From Hydrogenophaga sp. (lineage in GTDB: Bacteria > Pseudomonadota > Gammaproteobacteria > Burkholderiales > Burkholderiaceae_C): a stretch of DNA of 64,000 bases. A model generated the notes under the pieces. The model was not told the DNA's origin. It ran no database searches and saw only the letters and a list, made by a program, of their open reading frames with translations. The stretch lies in assembly GCF_025699295.1 (NCBI RefSeq), contig NZ_JAILWB010000015.1:58314-122313 (forward strand), in the 5' to 3' direction. Below, in pieces: positions 25,208 through 34,349 of the stretch (positions within the stretch are counted from its first letter, which is position 1; each line of letters starts with the position of its first letter). The position numbers and the translations under genes were made by a program.

Positions 25208-25440
25208 GTTGGTGCTCGCGGTGTGGTTCACATGCCGCAGTTCAACGGGAAGCAGGAGGGACCGTTCACCCCGATCGGACCTAACCTGCGCTGCCCCCGC
25301 AACGGTAAGCAGACGAGAGGCCATGAGCGCATGCGCGAACGGTCACTCAGCTTTCATCACGCAGCCACTGGACGACACGCCGTGTCATCTGGGAAGGCGA
25401 TGGAGGTCGTTCTGTCAGCCCGGATACCGGCCAACAAGGT
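25208..25440 (+). promoter_or_regulatory. Cobalamin riboswitch
   Basis: All core elements of an adenosylcobalamin riboswitch are present in order. These are GGTGCTCGCGGTG near the start, CCCCGCAACGGTAAGCAG in the middle, GCCACTG at 25364-25370 (the B12 box region), CTGGGAAGGCGATGG, and the 3' CAGCCCGGATACCGGCC. A GC-rich hairpin at about 25440-25470 may be the expression platform. It lies in the btuB leader, so bound B12 should reduce expression of the uptake and assembly operon. Confidence 0.95.
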
Positions 25441-25528
25441 GGTGGTGCGTCCGGCAACGGCTGCGCCACCGTGACGCCCATGCACCGTCGGGGAAGATGG
25501 TGAGGGCTTTGTCGCTTGTTCCTTCATC

Positions 25529-27379
25529 ATGAAACATCGCATCTTGCGTGCGCCACTGGCCGCGCTTCCGCTGGCATTGCTGGCAGGCTTCGGTACGTCA
25601 GCCGCCCATGCCCAGTCGTCTTCCTCAGCCGAATCCTCATTGCCGGAAACGGTGGTCACGGCCACGCGGATCGAGACCCGAACCGACGCTGTGCTCAGCG
25701 ACGTTGTCGTGATCGACGCCAGGGTGATCCAGCAGTCCGTGGGCCGTTCGCTGTCCGAGGTACTGGCGCGCCACGCCGGGCTGCAGATGTCCGCCAACGG
25801 AGGCCTGGGCAAGCAGTCGGGCCTGTTCATCCGCGGGACGGAAACCCGCCACGTGCTGTTGCTGATTGATGGCGTGCGCTACGGCTCCAGCACCGCCGGT
25901 GCGGCTGTGTGGGACAACGTTCCGCTGAGCGCGATTGATCGCATCGAGGTGCTCAAGGGGCCGGCATCGGCGCTGTATGGCAGCGATGCGGTCGGCGGCG
26001 TGGTGCAGATCTTCACCAAGCGGGGTGTGAAGGGCTTGCACCCGCAGGCCAGCACGACATTGGGCAGCTTCGGACGCCGCGAGGTTACTGCCGGCCTGAG
26101 TGGCGGCAGCGACACCCTCACCTACAACCTGAGCGTGGGTTCATTGCGCGAAGACGGCTTCTCGTCGACCAATCGCAACGTGGCCTTTGGCAACCACAAT
26201 CCGGACCGGGACGGTTTCGACCAGGACAGCCTTTCGGCTTCGTTGCGCTGGGCCGTCGCGCCCGGGTGGTCGACCGACGTCAACTTCACCCAGGCGGAGG
26301 GCACCAGCCAGTTCGACCAGGGGCCGGGCACGTTCAACGCGCGCACGGAGAGCACCACCCGCGTGGCGGGCGTGGGCCTGGAGCGCAAGTGGTTGTCTGG
26401 TTCGCGCACGCGGCTGCGTGTGTCGCGCAGCGATGACATGTCGGACACCTTCAGCACGACGGTGCGGCCAGACGTGTTCAACACCTCGCAGACACAGATC
26501 ACGCTGCAGCATGACTGGAACATCGCTATGGGCAATCTGCTGGTGGGCGCGGAGTCGATCAAGGAAGCGGTGTCGGGCACGCAGGCGTACGCGGTGCACT
26601 CGCGCACCACCGATGCGGCCTTCCTGGGCCTGACCGGCCAGGCCGGCCGGCACCTCTGGCAGGCCAATCTGAGGCGCGACCAGAACTCGCAGTTCGGCGA
26701 CGCCACCACCGGTTTCGCCAGCTACGGATTCCAGATCACGCCCAACTGGCGCCCGCATGTGGCCTACGGTACTTCGTTCAAGATGCCGTCGTTCAACACG
26801 CTGTACTACGTGTCGGCGTTCTTTAACGGAAACCCGAGCACGCAGCCCGAGCGGGGCAAGAACCGCGAAGCGGGCCTGACCTACACGCAGGGACGGCATG
26901 AAGTGAAGCTCACGCGGTTCGACAACCGCGTGCGCGGGTTCATCACCCGGGAGCCCGTGGTCGCCAACGTGCCCTATGCGCGTATCGATGGCTGGTCGTT
27001 GGCCTACGCCGGTTCGGCGGGCGCCTGGAGCTGGTTCACCAACCTGGAGCTGCTGGACGCGCGCAACGAGCTCAACAACCTCAAGCTGCAGCGCCGCGCC
27101 GACGAGGTGCTGACCGCCAGCCTGGATCACCGGACCGGCGCCTGGGTCTGGGGCACCTCAATGCAGCTCGTGTCCGACCGCTTCGACAACGCGGCCAACA
27201 CGCGGCGTCTGCCGGGTTTCGGCACGGTGGATCTGCATGCCCGCTACGACGTGAACAGGGACTGGTCGCTGGCCCTGCGCCTGAACAACGTGGGTGACAA
27301 GTTCTACGAAACCGCCTATGGCTACAACCAGCCGGGTCGCGCGGCCTACGTCACGCTCAACTGGGCGCCGCAGCGATGA
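25529..27379 (+). CDS. btuB: TonB-dependent vitamin B12 receptor
   Basis: The 616-residue outer-membrane protein has a signal peptide (about 1-30), a TonB box-like ETVVTATRI, a plug domain (about 45-150, SLSEVLARHAGLQM, LFIRGTETRHVLLLIDGVRYG, given as LFIRGTETRH + VLLLIDGVRYG) and a large beta-barrel. It lies just after the cobalamin riboswitch, which strongly supports B12 as ligand. The length matches BtuB. It ends in an Arg rather than the usual C-terminal aromatic residue. Its stop overlaps the cobB start by four bases. Confidence 0.93.
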   Translation: MKHRILRAPLAALPLALLAGFGTSAAHAQSSSSAESSLPETVVTATRIETRTDAVLSDVVVIDARVIQQSVGRSLSEVLARHAGLQMSANGGLGKQSGLFIRGTETRHVLLLIDGVRYGSSTAGAAVWDNVPLSAIDRIEVLKGPASALYGSDAVGGVVQIFTKRGVKGLHPQASTTLGSFGRREVTAGLSGGSDTLTYNLSVGSLREDGFSSTNRNVAFGNHNPDRDGFDQDSLSASLRWAVAPGWSTDVNFTQAEGTSQFDQGPGTFNARTESTTRVAGVGLERKWLSGSRTRLRVSRSDDMSDTFSTTVRPDVFNTSQTQITLQHDWNIAMGNLLVGAESIKEAVSGTQAYAVHSRTTDAAFLGLTGQAGRHLWQANLRRDQNSQFGDATTGFASYGFQITPNWRPHVAYGTSFKMPSFNTLYYVSAFFNGNPSTQPERGKNREAGLTYTQGRHEVKLTRFDNRVRGFITREPVVANVPYARIDGWSLAYAGSAGAWSWFTNLELLDARNELNNLKLQRRADEVLTASLDHRTGAWVWGTSMQLVSDRFDNAANTRRLPGFGTVDLHARYDVNRDWSLALRLNNVGDKFYETAYGYNQPGRAAYVTLNWAPQR

Positions 27380-28698
27380 CGCACACCTGCCCGGCCATTC
27401 TGGTGGCGGCCCCGGCTTCAGGCCAGGGCAAGACCACCGTGGCTGCGGCACTGGCGCGCCTGCATGCGCGCGCCGGCCGGCGGGTGCGGGCGTTCAAGTG
27501 CGGTCCCGATTTTCTGGACCCGCACTGGCTCGCGCTGGCCACCGGTCACCCGGTGCACAACCTCGACCTGTGGATGACGGGCGAAGCGGATGCGCGAGCG
27601 CGGCTGCATGAGGCCGCCGGGCGGGCCGACCTGATCGTGGTCGAGGGCGTGATGGGCCTGTTCGACGGCGATCCCAGCGCGGCCGACCTGGCGCAGCGCT
27701 TGGGCCTGCCGGTGCTGGCGGTGATCGACGCCTCGGCCATGGCGGGCACCTTCGGCGCGCTGGCCTTCGGCTTGCAGCATTTCCGGCCCGGCCTGCCGTG
27801 GGCGGGTGTGCTGGCCAACCGCGTGGCCAGCGAGCGCCACGCGCAGATGTTGCGCGACGGCTTGCGGGGCGACTGGCTCGGTGCGGTGATGCGCGACGAA
27901 GGCTTCTCGCTGCCCGAACGCCACCTGGGCCTGACGGTGGCTGCGGAGTTGCCCGATGCCCTGGCTCGGCTCGACGCCGCGGCCGATGCGCTGGCCGACA
28001 CGCCGCTGGGCCGGATGGATGACGCTGCGCTGGCGCGCTGGTCCGTGTCGTTTGACGCCCCTGCCGCGGAGCCGGCCCAGCCGCCATTGCTCCAGGGCAG
28101 GACCATCGCCGTCGCGCGCGACGCGGCCTTCTGTTTCATCTACCCGGCCAACCTGGACGTGCTGGGTGCGCTCGGCGCCGAGCTGGTGTTCTTTTCGCCA
28201 CTGGCCGATGAGCCGCTGCCGTCCTGCGATGCGGTCTGGCTGCCCGGTGGTTACCCCGAGCTGCATGCCGCAGCGCTGGCGGCGGGCACACGCACGTGCG
28301 ACAGCCTGCGCGCCCACGTGCGGGCGCATCGCCCCGTGTGGGCAGAATGCGGCGGCATGATGCCGCTCTTCGAGTCCCTTGTGTCCGCCGATGGACAGGC
28401 CCAGGCCACCTGGGGCCTGTTTCCCGGTCGCGTCGTGATGCAGAAGCGCCTGGCCGCGCTCGGCCCGCAGCAGCTCGCCCTGGCCGCCGGTGTGCTGCGC
28501 GGCCATACCTTCCACTATTCGCGTTGCGAGTCCACCCTGGTGCCGGTGGGGCACACCGAATCGGTGCGTGGCAAAGAACGTGGTGCCGGCGAAGCCGTGT
28601 ACCGAGTGGGGTCGATACAGGCGAGTTACTTCCATGCCTGGTTCCCATCCAGCCCCGCGGCCACGGCGTCGCTGTTCCTGCCAGGGGGCCCCGCGTGA
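27376..28698 (+). CDS. cobB: Cobyrinate a,c-diamide synthase
   Basis: The 440-residue protein has an N-terminal nucleotide-binding domain (LVAAPASGQGKTTVAAALA, P-loop region about 11-30) and a C-terminal glutamine amidotransferase domain with the catalytic Cys in WAECGGMMPLF. It amidates the a and c side chains of cobyrinic acid using ATP and glutamine. The C-terminus contains a GHT-FHYS-type segment near HTFHYSRCES. It overlaps btuB and the next gene by four bases. Confidence 0.92.
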   Translation: MTHTCPAILVAAPASGQGKTTVAAALARLHARAGRRVRAFKCGPDFLDPHWLALATGHPVHNLDLWMTGEADARARLHEAAGRADLIVVEGVMGLFDGDPSAADLAQRLGLPVLAVIDASAMAGTFGALAFGLQHFRPGLPWAGVLANRVASERHAQMLRDGLRGDWLGAVMRDEGFSLPERHLGLTVAAELPDALARLDAAADALADTPLGRMDDAALARWSVSFDAPAAEPAQPPLLQGRTIAVARDAAFCFIYPANLDVLGALGAELVFFSPLADEPLPSCDAVWLPGGYPELHAAALAAGTRTCDSLRAHVRAHRPVWAECGGMMPLFESLVSADGQAQATWGLFPGRVVMQKRLAALGPQQLALAAGVLRGHTFHYSRCESTLVPVGHTESVRGKERGAGEAVYRVGSIQASYFHAWFPSSPAATASLFLPGGPA

Positions 28699-29513
28699 CC
28701 ACCGCCCTCGGCCCGCAGCGCATCGTCTGCCTCACCGAAGAGACCACCGAGTGGCTCTACCTGCTGGGGCAGGAGCACCGCATCGTCGGCATCTCCGGCT
28801 ACACGGTGCGCCCGCGCCGTGCGCGCGAGGAGAAGCCGAAGGTCAGTGCCTTTCTGAGCGCGAAGATCGACAAGATCCTCGCGCTGGAGCCGGACTGCGT
28901 GTTCGGCTTCTCCGATCTGCAGGCCGACATCGCCGCCGAGCTGGTCCGCGCGGGCGTGCAGGTGACGGTGTTCAACCAGCGCAGCGTGGAACAGATCCTG
29001 TCCATGCTGTACCAGGTCGCGGCAACCGTGGGCTGCGCGGACGCGGGCCTGGCCTGGATAGACGCCGCGCGCGCCCGGCTCGACGGCATCCGTGCCGCCG
29101 TGCGGGCGCTGCAGGCCGCCGGCAAGCGCCGCCCGCGCGTGTTCTTCGAGGAGTGGGACGATCCGCACATCAGCGGCATCCGCTGGGTGTCCGAGCTGCT
29201 GGGCATCGCGGGGGGCGACGACGTGTTCCCCGAATTGGCCGCCATGCCGCTGGGCAAGGACCGCATCATTGCCGAGGGCGCCGAGATCGTGCGCCGCAAC
29301 CCGGACATCGTCATCGGCTCCTGGTGCGGGAAGAAGTTCCGGCCCGAGAAAGTGGCCGCGCGCCCGGGCTGGCAGGAGGTGGACGCCGTGAAGAACGGGC
29401 AGCTGTTCGAGATCAAGTCGGCCGACATCCTGCAGCCTGGACCGGCCGCGCTCACCGACGGCGTGGATCAGATGCACCGCATCGTCACCGACTGGATGGC
29501 CCGGCATGGCTGA
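28695..29513 (+). CDS. Periplasmic-binding-protein-like corrinoid protein without signal peptide
   Basis: The 272-residue protein has the class III helical-backbone binding fold of BtuF/FecB proteins (RIVCLTEETTEWLYLLGQ near the start, then LEPDCVFGFSDLQADIAAEL and RNPDIVIGSWCGKK). It starts at GTG 28695 in a GTGA overlap with cobB and has no hydrophobic signal sequence, unlike the second binding protein at 30072. It may bind corrinoids in the cytosol, or its true N-terminus may differ. The name 'cobalamin-binding protein' fits its family; the function is inference. Confidence 0.8.
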   Translation: MTTALGPQRIVCLTEETTEWLYLLGQEHRIVGISGYTVRPRRAREEKPKVSAFLSAKIDKILALEPDCVFGFSDLQADIAAELVRAGVQVTVFNQRSVEQILSMLYQVAATVGCADAGLAWIDAARARLDGIRAAVRALQAAGKRRPRVFFEEWDDPHISGIRWVSELLGIAGGDDVFPELAAMPLGKDRIIAEGAEIVRRNPDIVIGSWCGKKFRPEKVAARPGWQEVDAVKNGQLFEIKSADILQPGPAALTDGVDQMHRIVTDWMARHG

Positions 29514-30075
29514 GACCGTGGCGCGCAGCGAATTCATCCTTGGCGGCCAGAAGAGTGGCAAGTCGCGCCGTGCGGAAGGGCTCGCGCGCCAGTGGCTGGA
29601 TGCGTCGCCCGGCACGCACCGCGCGGTGTTGATCGCCACCGGCCAGGCGCTGGACGACGAGATGTGCGAACGCATCGCGCGCCACCGGCGCGAGCGCGCC
29701 GAACGCGTGCCCGGCATGGCCACGGTGGAAGAGCCGCTGGCGTTGGCGCAGGCGCTGCATGAACACGGCACACCGCACACGCTGGTGGTGGTGGACTGCC
29801 TCACGCTGTGGCTGACCCATCTGCTGATGCCCGCAGAGGGTGTCGCGGCAGACGTTTCCGAACCCACCAAGTCCCTGTGCGACGCCATCGGAGCCGCTCG
29901 TGGCCCGGTGGTGCTCGTGGGCAACGAGATCGGCCTGGGGGTGATTCCCCTGGGCCGCGAAACACGCGCTTTCGTGGATGCGCTGGGTGGCCTGAACCAG
30001 GCCGTGGCGGCGGCCTGTGATCGTGTGACCCTGATGGCGGCCGGTCTGCCCCTGCGCTTGAAGGACCCCGAATGA
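29506..30075 (+). CDS. cobU: Adenosylcobinamide kinase/adenosylcobinamide-phosphate guanylyltransferase
   Basis: The 189-residue protein has a P-loop ILGGQKSGKS (residues 11-20) and, further on, VVVDCLTLWLTHLL and VLVGNEIGLGVIPLGRETR (here GNEIGLGVIP + LGRETR), all typical of CobU/CobP. It phosphorylates cobinamide and then transfers GMP to it. Its start overlaps the preceding gene by eight bases, and its stop overlaps the btuF start by four. Confidence 0.93.
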   Translation: MAETVARSEFILGGQKSGKSRRAEGLARQWLDASPGTHRAVLIATGQALDDEMCERIARHRRERAERVPGMATVEEPLALAQALHEHGTPHTLVVVDCLTLWLTHLLMPAEGVAADVSEPTKSLCDAIGAARGPVVLVGNEIGLGVIPLGRETRAFVDALGGLNQAVAAACDRVTLMAAGLPLRLKDPE

Positions 30076-30953
30076 AAAGACATGCGGCGATCGGCCGGTG
30101 GTGGTGCGCGCTCTGGCTGCTGGCCACCCTGGGCGCGCCGCAGGCGGCCGAGGTGAGTGTGACCGACGACCGCGGCGTGGTGGTGACGCTGGCGCGGTCG
30201 CCGCAGCGCATCGTCTCGCTGCTGCCCTCGCTGACCGAGACCGTGTGCGAACTGGGCCAGTGCCACCGGTTGGTGGGGGTGGACCGTTATTCCAACCACC
30301 CGGCCTCGGTGCGCAGCCTGCCCGTCACTGGTGGCGGCATCGACCCCAACATCGAGGCCATCGTGGCCCTCAAGCCCGACGTGGTGCTCATGGCCACCTC
30401 GTCGCGCGGTGTGCGGCGGCTCGAGTCGCTCGGCCTCAAGGTGCTGGCGATGGAGCCAAAAAGCTCGGCCGATGCGCAGCGCGTGATGGGCAAGCTCGGC
30501 CAGTTGCTCGAGGTGCCCGACGTGCAGCGCATCTGGCGCGCCATCGACGCCGGGGTGCTGGCCGCCGCGCAGTCGCTGCCGGCCAGCGCGCGTTCGCTGC
30601 GCGTGTACTACGAGGTCAGCAACGGGGGCTATGCGGCCGGCACGCAGTCCTTCATCGGCGAGATCATGGCGCGCCTGGGTGTGCAGAACATCGTCCCGCC
30701 CGCGCTCGGGCCGTTTCCGCGCGTCAACCCCGAGTACGTGGTGCGCGCCAACCCCGACCTGATCATGATCGGCTCGCGCAATGTGCAGGGCATGGAGCTG
30801 CGGCCCGGCTGGCGGGGCATCCGCGCCTTGCGCGAGCAGCGCGTGTGCGTCTTCACGCCCGACGAATCCGATGTGCTGGTGCGCCCGGGTCCGCGCATGG
30901 CCGAGGCGGCGCGGCTCATGGCGCGCTGCATCACCGAAAAAGGTGCGCAATGA
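30072..30953 (+). CDS. btuF: Vitamin B12 ABC transporter substrate-binding protein
   Basis: The 293-residue protein has a signal peptide (about 1-28, ending QAAEV) and the BtuF/FecB fold: RIVSLLPSLTETVCELGQ, VGVDRYSNHPASV, and NPEYVVRANPDLIMIGS. It should bind B12 in the periplasm and deliver it to BtuCD. It overlaps cobU and btuC by four bases, so the transporter is embedded among the assembly genes. Confidence 0.92.
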   Translation: MKRHAAIGRWWCALWLLATLGAPQAAEVSVTDDRGVVVTLARSPQRIVSLLPSLTETVCELGQCHRLVGVDRYSNHPASVRSLPVTGGGIDPNIEAIVALKPDVVLMATSSRGVRRLESLGLKVLAMEPKSSADAQRVMGKLGQLLEVPDVQRIWRAIDAGVLAAAQSLPASARSLRVYYEVSNGGYAAGTQSFIGEIMARLGVQNIVPPALGPFPRVNPEYVVRANPDLIMIGSRNVQGMELRPGWRGIRALREQRVCVFTPDESDVLVRPGPRMAEAARLMARCITEKGAQ

Positions 30954-31951
30954 GCGGGGCGCGCCACAGCCTCTGGCTGGGAGCGGCCTTGCTGCTGGCG
31001 GCGGTGGCCGTGCTGCTGCTGGGCGCCGGCGTGGGCAGCACCGGCTTCGACGGCGTGCTGCGCGCGCGGCACGACCCGGTGGCGTGGCAGATCCTGTGGG
31101 ACATCCGCCTGCCGCGCACGCTGGGCGCCTGGGTGGCCGGCGCGCTGCTGGGCCTGGCGGGCGCCGTGGCGCAAGGCCTGTTCCGCAACCCGCTGGCCGA
31201 CCCGTATCTGCTCGGCAGCGCATCGGGCGCGGCGCTCGGTGTCGCGCTCGCACTCGCTTTGTTCGGCACCACGCCGTTCGCCACGCAATGGCTGGTGCGC
31301 CTGGGCCTGACCGGCGCGGCCTTCGCGGGCGCGGTGCTCGGCGTGGTGCTCACGCTGGCCATGGCCAAAGGCGTGCAGCACACGCTGCGCCTGCTGCTCG
31401 CGGGCGTGATCGTGGGCGTGGTGCTGGGTGCTGCGCGCGACCTGATCACCATCGCCTCGCCCGACACCTTGCAGGCCATGCAGGGCTTCATGCTCGGCAG
31501 CACCGGCTTCGTGGGCTGGGCTTCGTGTGGCGTGATGGCGGTGATGCTGGTCGCCGCGCTGGCGGTGGCCGCCTCGCTGGGCCGTGTGCTCGATGGCCTC
31601 GCATTGGGCGAGGCCACCGCGATCAGCCTGGGCCTGCCGCTGGCGGCGGTGCGTGCGGTGCTGGTGGCGGTGCTCGCGCTGGCCACCGGCGCGGCCGTGG
31701 CCCAGACCGGCCTGATCGCCTTCGTCGGCCTGGCCGCGCCGCACCTGGTGCGCTCCATCGTGAAGACCACGCACAGCCGCCTGCTCGTGCTCAGCGCGCT
31801 CATGGGCGGCCTGCTGCTGATGACCGCCGACGTGCTGGCGCGCTGGATCGTCGCGCCGCAGGAACTGCCTGTGGGCGTGCTCACGGCGGTGCTTGGCGGC
31901 AGCTACCTCCTGTGGCTGATGCACCGGCGGCGGCCAGGGGGGTTCCTGTGA
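30950..31951 (+). CDS. btuC: Vitamin B12 ABC transporter permease
   Basis: The 333-residue protein belongs to the FecCD/BtuC permease family. About ten hydrophobic helices can be seen, with signatures IRLPRTLGAWVAGALLGLAG near the N-terminus, GNPLADPYLLGSASGAALG-like (here FRNPLADPYLLGSASGAALG) and GLAAPHLVRSIVKTTH near the coupling region. It forms the membrane channel for B12. ATG 30950 overlaps the btuF stop. Confidence 0.93.
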   Translation: MSGARHSLWLGAALLLAAVAVLLLGAGVGSTGFDGVLRARHDPVAWQILWDIRLPRTLGAWVAGALLGLAGAVAQGLFRNPLADPYLLGSASGAALGVALALALFGTTPFATQWLVRLGLTGAAFAGAVLGVVLTLAMAKGVQHTLRLLLAGVIVGVVLGAARDLITIASPDTLQAMQGFMLGSTGFVGWASCGVMAVMLVAALAVAASLGRVLDGLALGEATAISLGLPLAAVRAVLVAVLALATGAAVAQTGLIAFVGLAAPHLVRSIVKTTHSRLLVLSALMGGLLLMTADVLARWIVAPQELPVGVLTAVLGGSYLLWLMHRRRPGGFL

Positions 31952-32709
31952 GCGCCGCGCTGCAGACCCGGGGCATCGGCGTGGCGCTGGGTGGCACGCC
32001 CGTGCTGCATGGCATCGACGTGGTGCTGCCCGCCGCGCGCTGGACCAGCGTGGTCGGGCCCAACGGCGCGGGCAAGTCCACCCTGCTCAAGGCGCTCGCC
32101 GGCCTGCTGCCGCACAGCGGCGAGGTGCGGCTGATGGACCGGCCGCTGGCGCAATGGCGCGGCCGCGAGCGCGCGCGTTGTCTGGCCTGGCTGGGGCAGG
32201 GCGAAGCCGGTGCGGACGACCTGAGCGTGTGGGACGTCGCCATGCTCGGGCGCCTGCCGCACCAGGCCTGGCTGGCGGCCCCCACCGAGGCGGACCGCGC
32301 GGCGGTCGAACAGGCGCTGCGCGCCACCCAGGCCTGGGACTGGCGCGAACGCCCGCTGGGTGCTCTCTCGGGTGGTGAGCGCCAGCGCGTGCTGCTCGCG
32401 CGCCTGCTGGCGGTGAATGCCGACGTGCTGCTGATGGACGAACCCCTGGCCAACCTCGACCCGCCGCACCAGGCCGACTGGCTGCTGCTGGTGCGCGAAC
32501 TCGTGGCGCGTGGCAAGACCGTGGTCAGCGTGCTGCACGAGATCGGCGTCGCGCTGCACGCCGACGACATGGTGGTGATGGCGCAAGGGCGCGTGGCCCA
32601 CCAGGGCGCGTGCAACGACCCACGCACCCACGTGGCGCTGGAGGAAGTCTTCGACCACCGCATCGCCATCCACCCGCTGGGCGACCAGTGGGTGGCGTTG
32701 CCCCGTTAG
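31948..32709 (+). CDS. btuD: Vitamin B12 ABC transporter ATP-binding protein
   Basis: The 253-residue protein has Walker [10 protein letters not shown] (37-45), the signature LSGGERQRV, Walker [13 protein letters not shown] and a switch His in VLHEIGVAL. It powers the BtuCF transporter. GTG 31948 is used in a GTGA overlap with btuC. The order btuF-btuC-btuD is complete within the operon. Confidence 0.93.
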   Translation: MSAALQTRGIGVALGGTPVLHGIDVVLPAARWTSVVGPNGAGKSTLLKALAGLLPHSGEVRLMDRPLAQWRGRERARCLAWLGQGEAGADDLSVWDVAMLGRLPHQAWLAAPTEADRAAVEQALRATQAWDWRERPLGALSGGERQRVLLARLLAVNADVLLMDEPLANLDPPHQADWLLLVRELVARGKTVVSVLHEIGVALHADDMVVMAQGRVAHQGACNDPRTHVALEEVFDHRIAIHPLGDQWVALPR

Positions 32710-32726
32710 ACGACAAGGACATCTTC

Positions 32727-33308
32727 ATGCAGATCGAATCCCCGCCCACCGAAAAACGCTACGAGAAGCCCGAAGGCGAGCGCCGGGGGCTGCTCATCGT
32801 GCACACCGGCGACGGCAAGGGCAAGAGCACGGCGGCCTTCGGCCTGGCGCTGCGCGCCTTCGGCCGCACGCACGTGCACGGCAAGCTGGTGAAGATCTTC
32901 CAGTTCATGAAGGTGCCCAGTGCCCGTTTCGGGGAACACCGCATCTTCGAGCAACTTGGTGTGCCCATTGAAGGGCTCGGCGACGGCTTCAGCTGGAAGA
33001 GCCAGGACCTGGAGCACTCCGCGCAGCTCGCGCGCGACGGCTGGCAGAAGGCACGCGCGGCCATCCTGGGTGGTGAATACTTCATGGTCACGCTTGACGA
33101 GCTGACCTACCCGCTGATCTACGGCTGGCTGCCACTCGATGACGTGTTGCAGACCTTGCGCGATCGCCCACGCCACGTGCATGTGGTCGTCACCGGGCGA
33201 CGCTGCCCGCCCGAGATCATCGAACTGGCCGACACCGTGACCGAGATGACCCTGGTGAAACACGCGTTCAAGGCGGGTATTCCCGCTCAGCGCGGCATCG
33301 AAGACTGA
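32727..33308 (+). CDS. cobO: Cob(I)yrinic acid a,c-diamide adenosyltransferase (CobO/BtuR type)
   Basis: The 193-residue protein has the N-terminal P-loop [15 protein letters not shown] (about 25-39), [14 protein letters not shown] and [22 protein letters not shown] (here [11 protein letters not shown] + ELADTVTEM), all diagnostic of the CobA/CobO adenosyltransferases. It attaches the 5'-deoxyadenosyl group to cobalt. The start at 32727 leaves a 17-base gap after btuD; this and the gap around bioB are the longest breaks in an otherwise overlapping operon. Confidence 0.93.
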   Translation: MQIESPPTEKRYEKPEGERRGLLIVHTGDGKGKSTAAFGLALRAFGRTHVHGKLVKIFQFMKVPSARFGEHRIFEQLGVPIEGLGDGFSWKSQDLEHSAQLARDGWQKARAAILGGEYFMVTLDELTYPLIYGWLPLDDVLQTLRDRPRHVHVVVTGRRCPPEIIELADTVTEMTLVKHAFKAGIPAQRGIED

Positions 33309-33330
33309 CCCTGTTTGCGAGAGGAGAACC

Positions 33331-34341
33331 ATGACAACCACCACCCTGACCGAACACGCCGTGCGCCTCGTGCCACGTCCTGCCCCTGCGGCGGCCACCA
33401 CGGAGCGCTGGTCGGTCGACGCCGTGGCCGCGCTGTTCGATCTGCCATTTTCCGATCTGATCCACCGCGCGCAGACCGTGCACCGCGAGCACCACGACCC
33501 GGCCGAGGTCGAGCTGGCGACGCTGCTGTCTGTCAAGACCGGTGGCTGCCCCGAAGACTGCGGCTACTGCCCGCAGTCGGTGCATTTCGACACCGGCCTG
33601 ACCGCAGGCAAGCTGATGGGTGTGGAAGCCGTGCGCGAGGCCGCCCAGCGCGCGAAGCAGGCCGGCGCCACGCGCTTCTGCATGGGCGCGGCCTGGCGCG
33701 CGCCCAAAGACCGCGACGTCGATGCCGTGGCCGAACTCGTGCGCACCGTGAAGGCCGAGGGCCTGGAGGCCTGCGCCACGCTGGGCATGCTCGCCGAAGG
33801 CCACGCCGAGACCTTGCGCGATGCGGGCCTGGACTACTACAACCACAACCTCGACAGCGCTCCAGACTTCTACGGCGAAGTCATCACCACGCGCGACTAC
33901 CAGGACCGGCTGGACACGCTGGAACGCGTGCGCGGCGCGGGCGTGAAGGTCTGCTGCGGCGGCATCGTGGGCATGGGCGAGTCGCGCCGCCAGCGCGCCG
34001 GCCTCGTGGCCCAGCTCGCCAACCTCGCGCCCGACTACCCGGAGTCTGTGCCGATCAACCACCTGGTGAAGGTACAGGGCACGCCGCTGGCCGATCAGCC
34101 CGACCTGGATCCGCTCGAATTCGTGCGCACCATCGCCGTGGCACGCATCACCATGCCGCGCGCCCGCGTGCGCCTGTCGGCCGGTCGCCAGCAGATGAGC
34201 GAGGCGGTGCAGGCCCTGTGCTTCCTGGCTGGCGCCAACTCCATCTTTTATGGCGAGAAGCTGCTCACCACCGGCAACCCCGATGTGGCGGCCGACATGG
34301 ACATGCTCGCGAAACTGGGCCTGCGGCCGCGCCGCGCCTGA
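33331..34341 (+). CDS. bioB: Biotin synthase
   Basis: The 336-residue radical-SAM enzyme has the cluster motif C73-x3-C77-x2-C80 ([10 protein letters not shown]), and further BioB blocks [24 protein letters not shown] and [11 protein letters not shown], which carry the [2Fe-2S] ligands. It inserts sulfur into dethiobiotin. It lies inside the B12 operon between cobO and cbiB, with 22- and 8-base gaps on its sides, and no other bio gene is in the window. AGAGGAG precedes the ATG. Confidence 0.95.
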   Translation: MTTTTLTEHAVRLVPRPAPAAATTERWSVDAVAALFDLPFSDLIHRAQTVHREHHDPAEVELATLLSVKTGGCPEDCGYCPQSVHFDTGLTAGKLMGVEAVREAAQRAKQAGATRFCMGAAWRAPKDRDVDAVAELVRTVKAEGLEACATLGMLAEGHAETLRDAGLDYYNHNLDSAPDFYGEVITTRDYQDRLDTLERVRGAGVKVCCGGIVGMGESRRQRAGLVAQLANLAPDYPESVPINHLVKVQGTPLADQPDLDPLEFVRTIAVARITMPRARVRLSAGRQQMSEAVQALCFLAGANSIFYGEKLLTTGNPDVAADMDMLAKLGLRPRRA

Positions 34342-34349
34342 GCCCTGCC

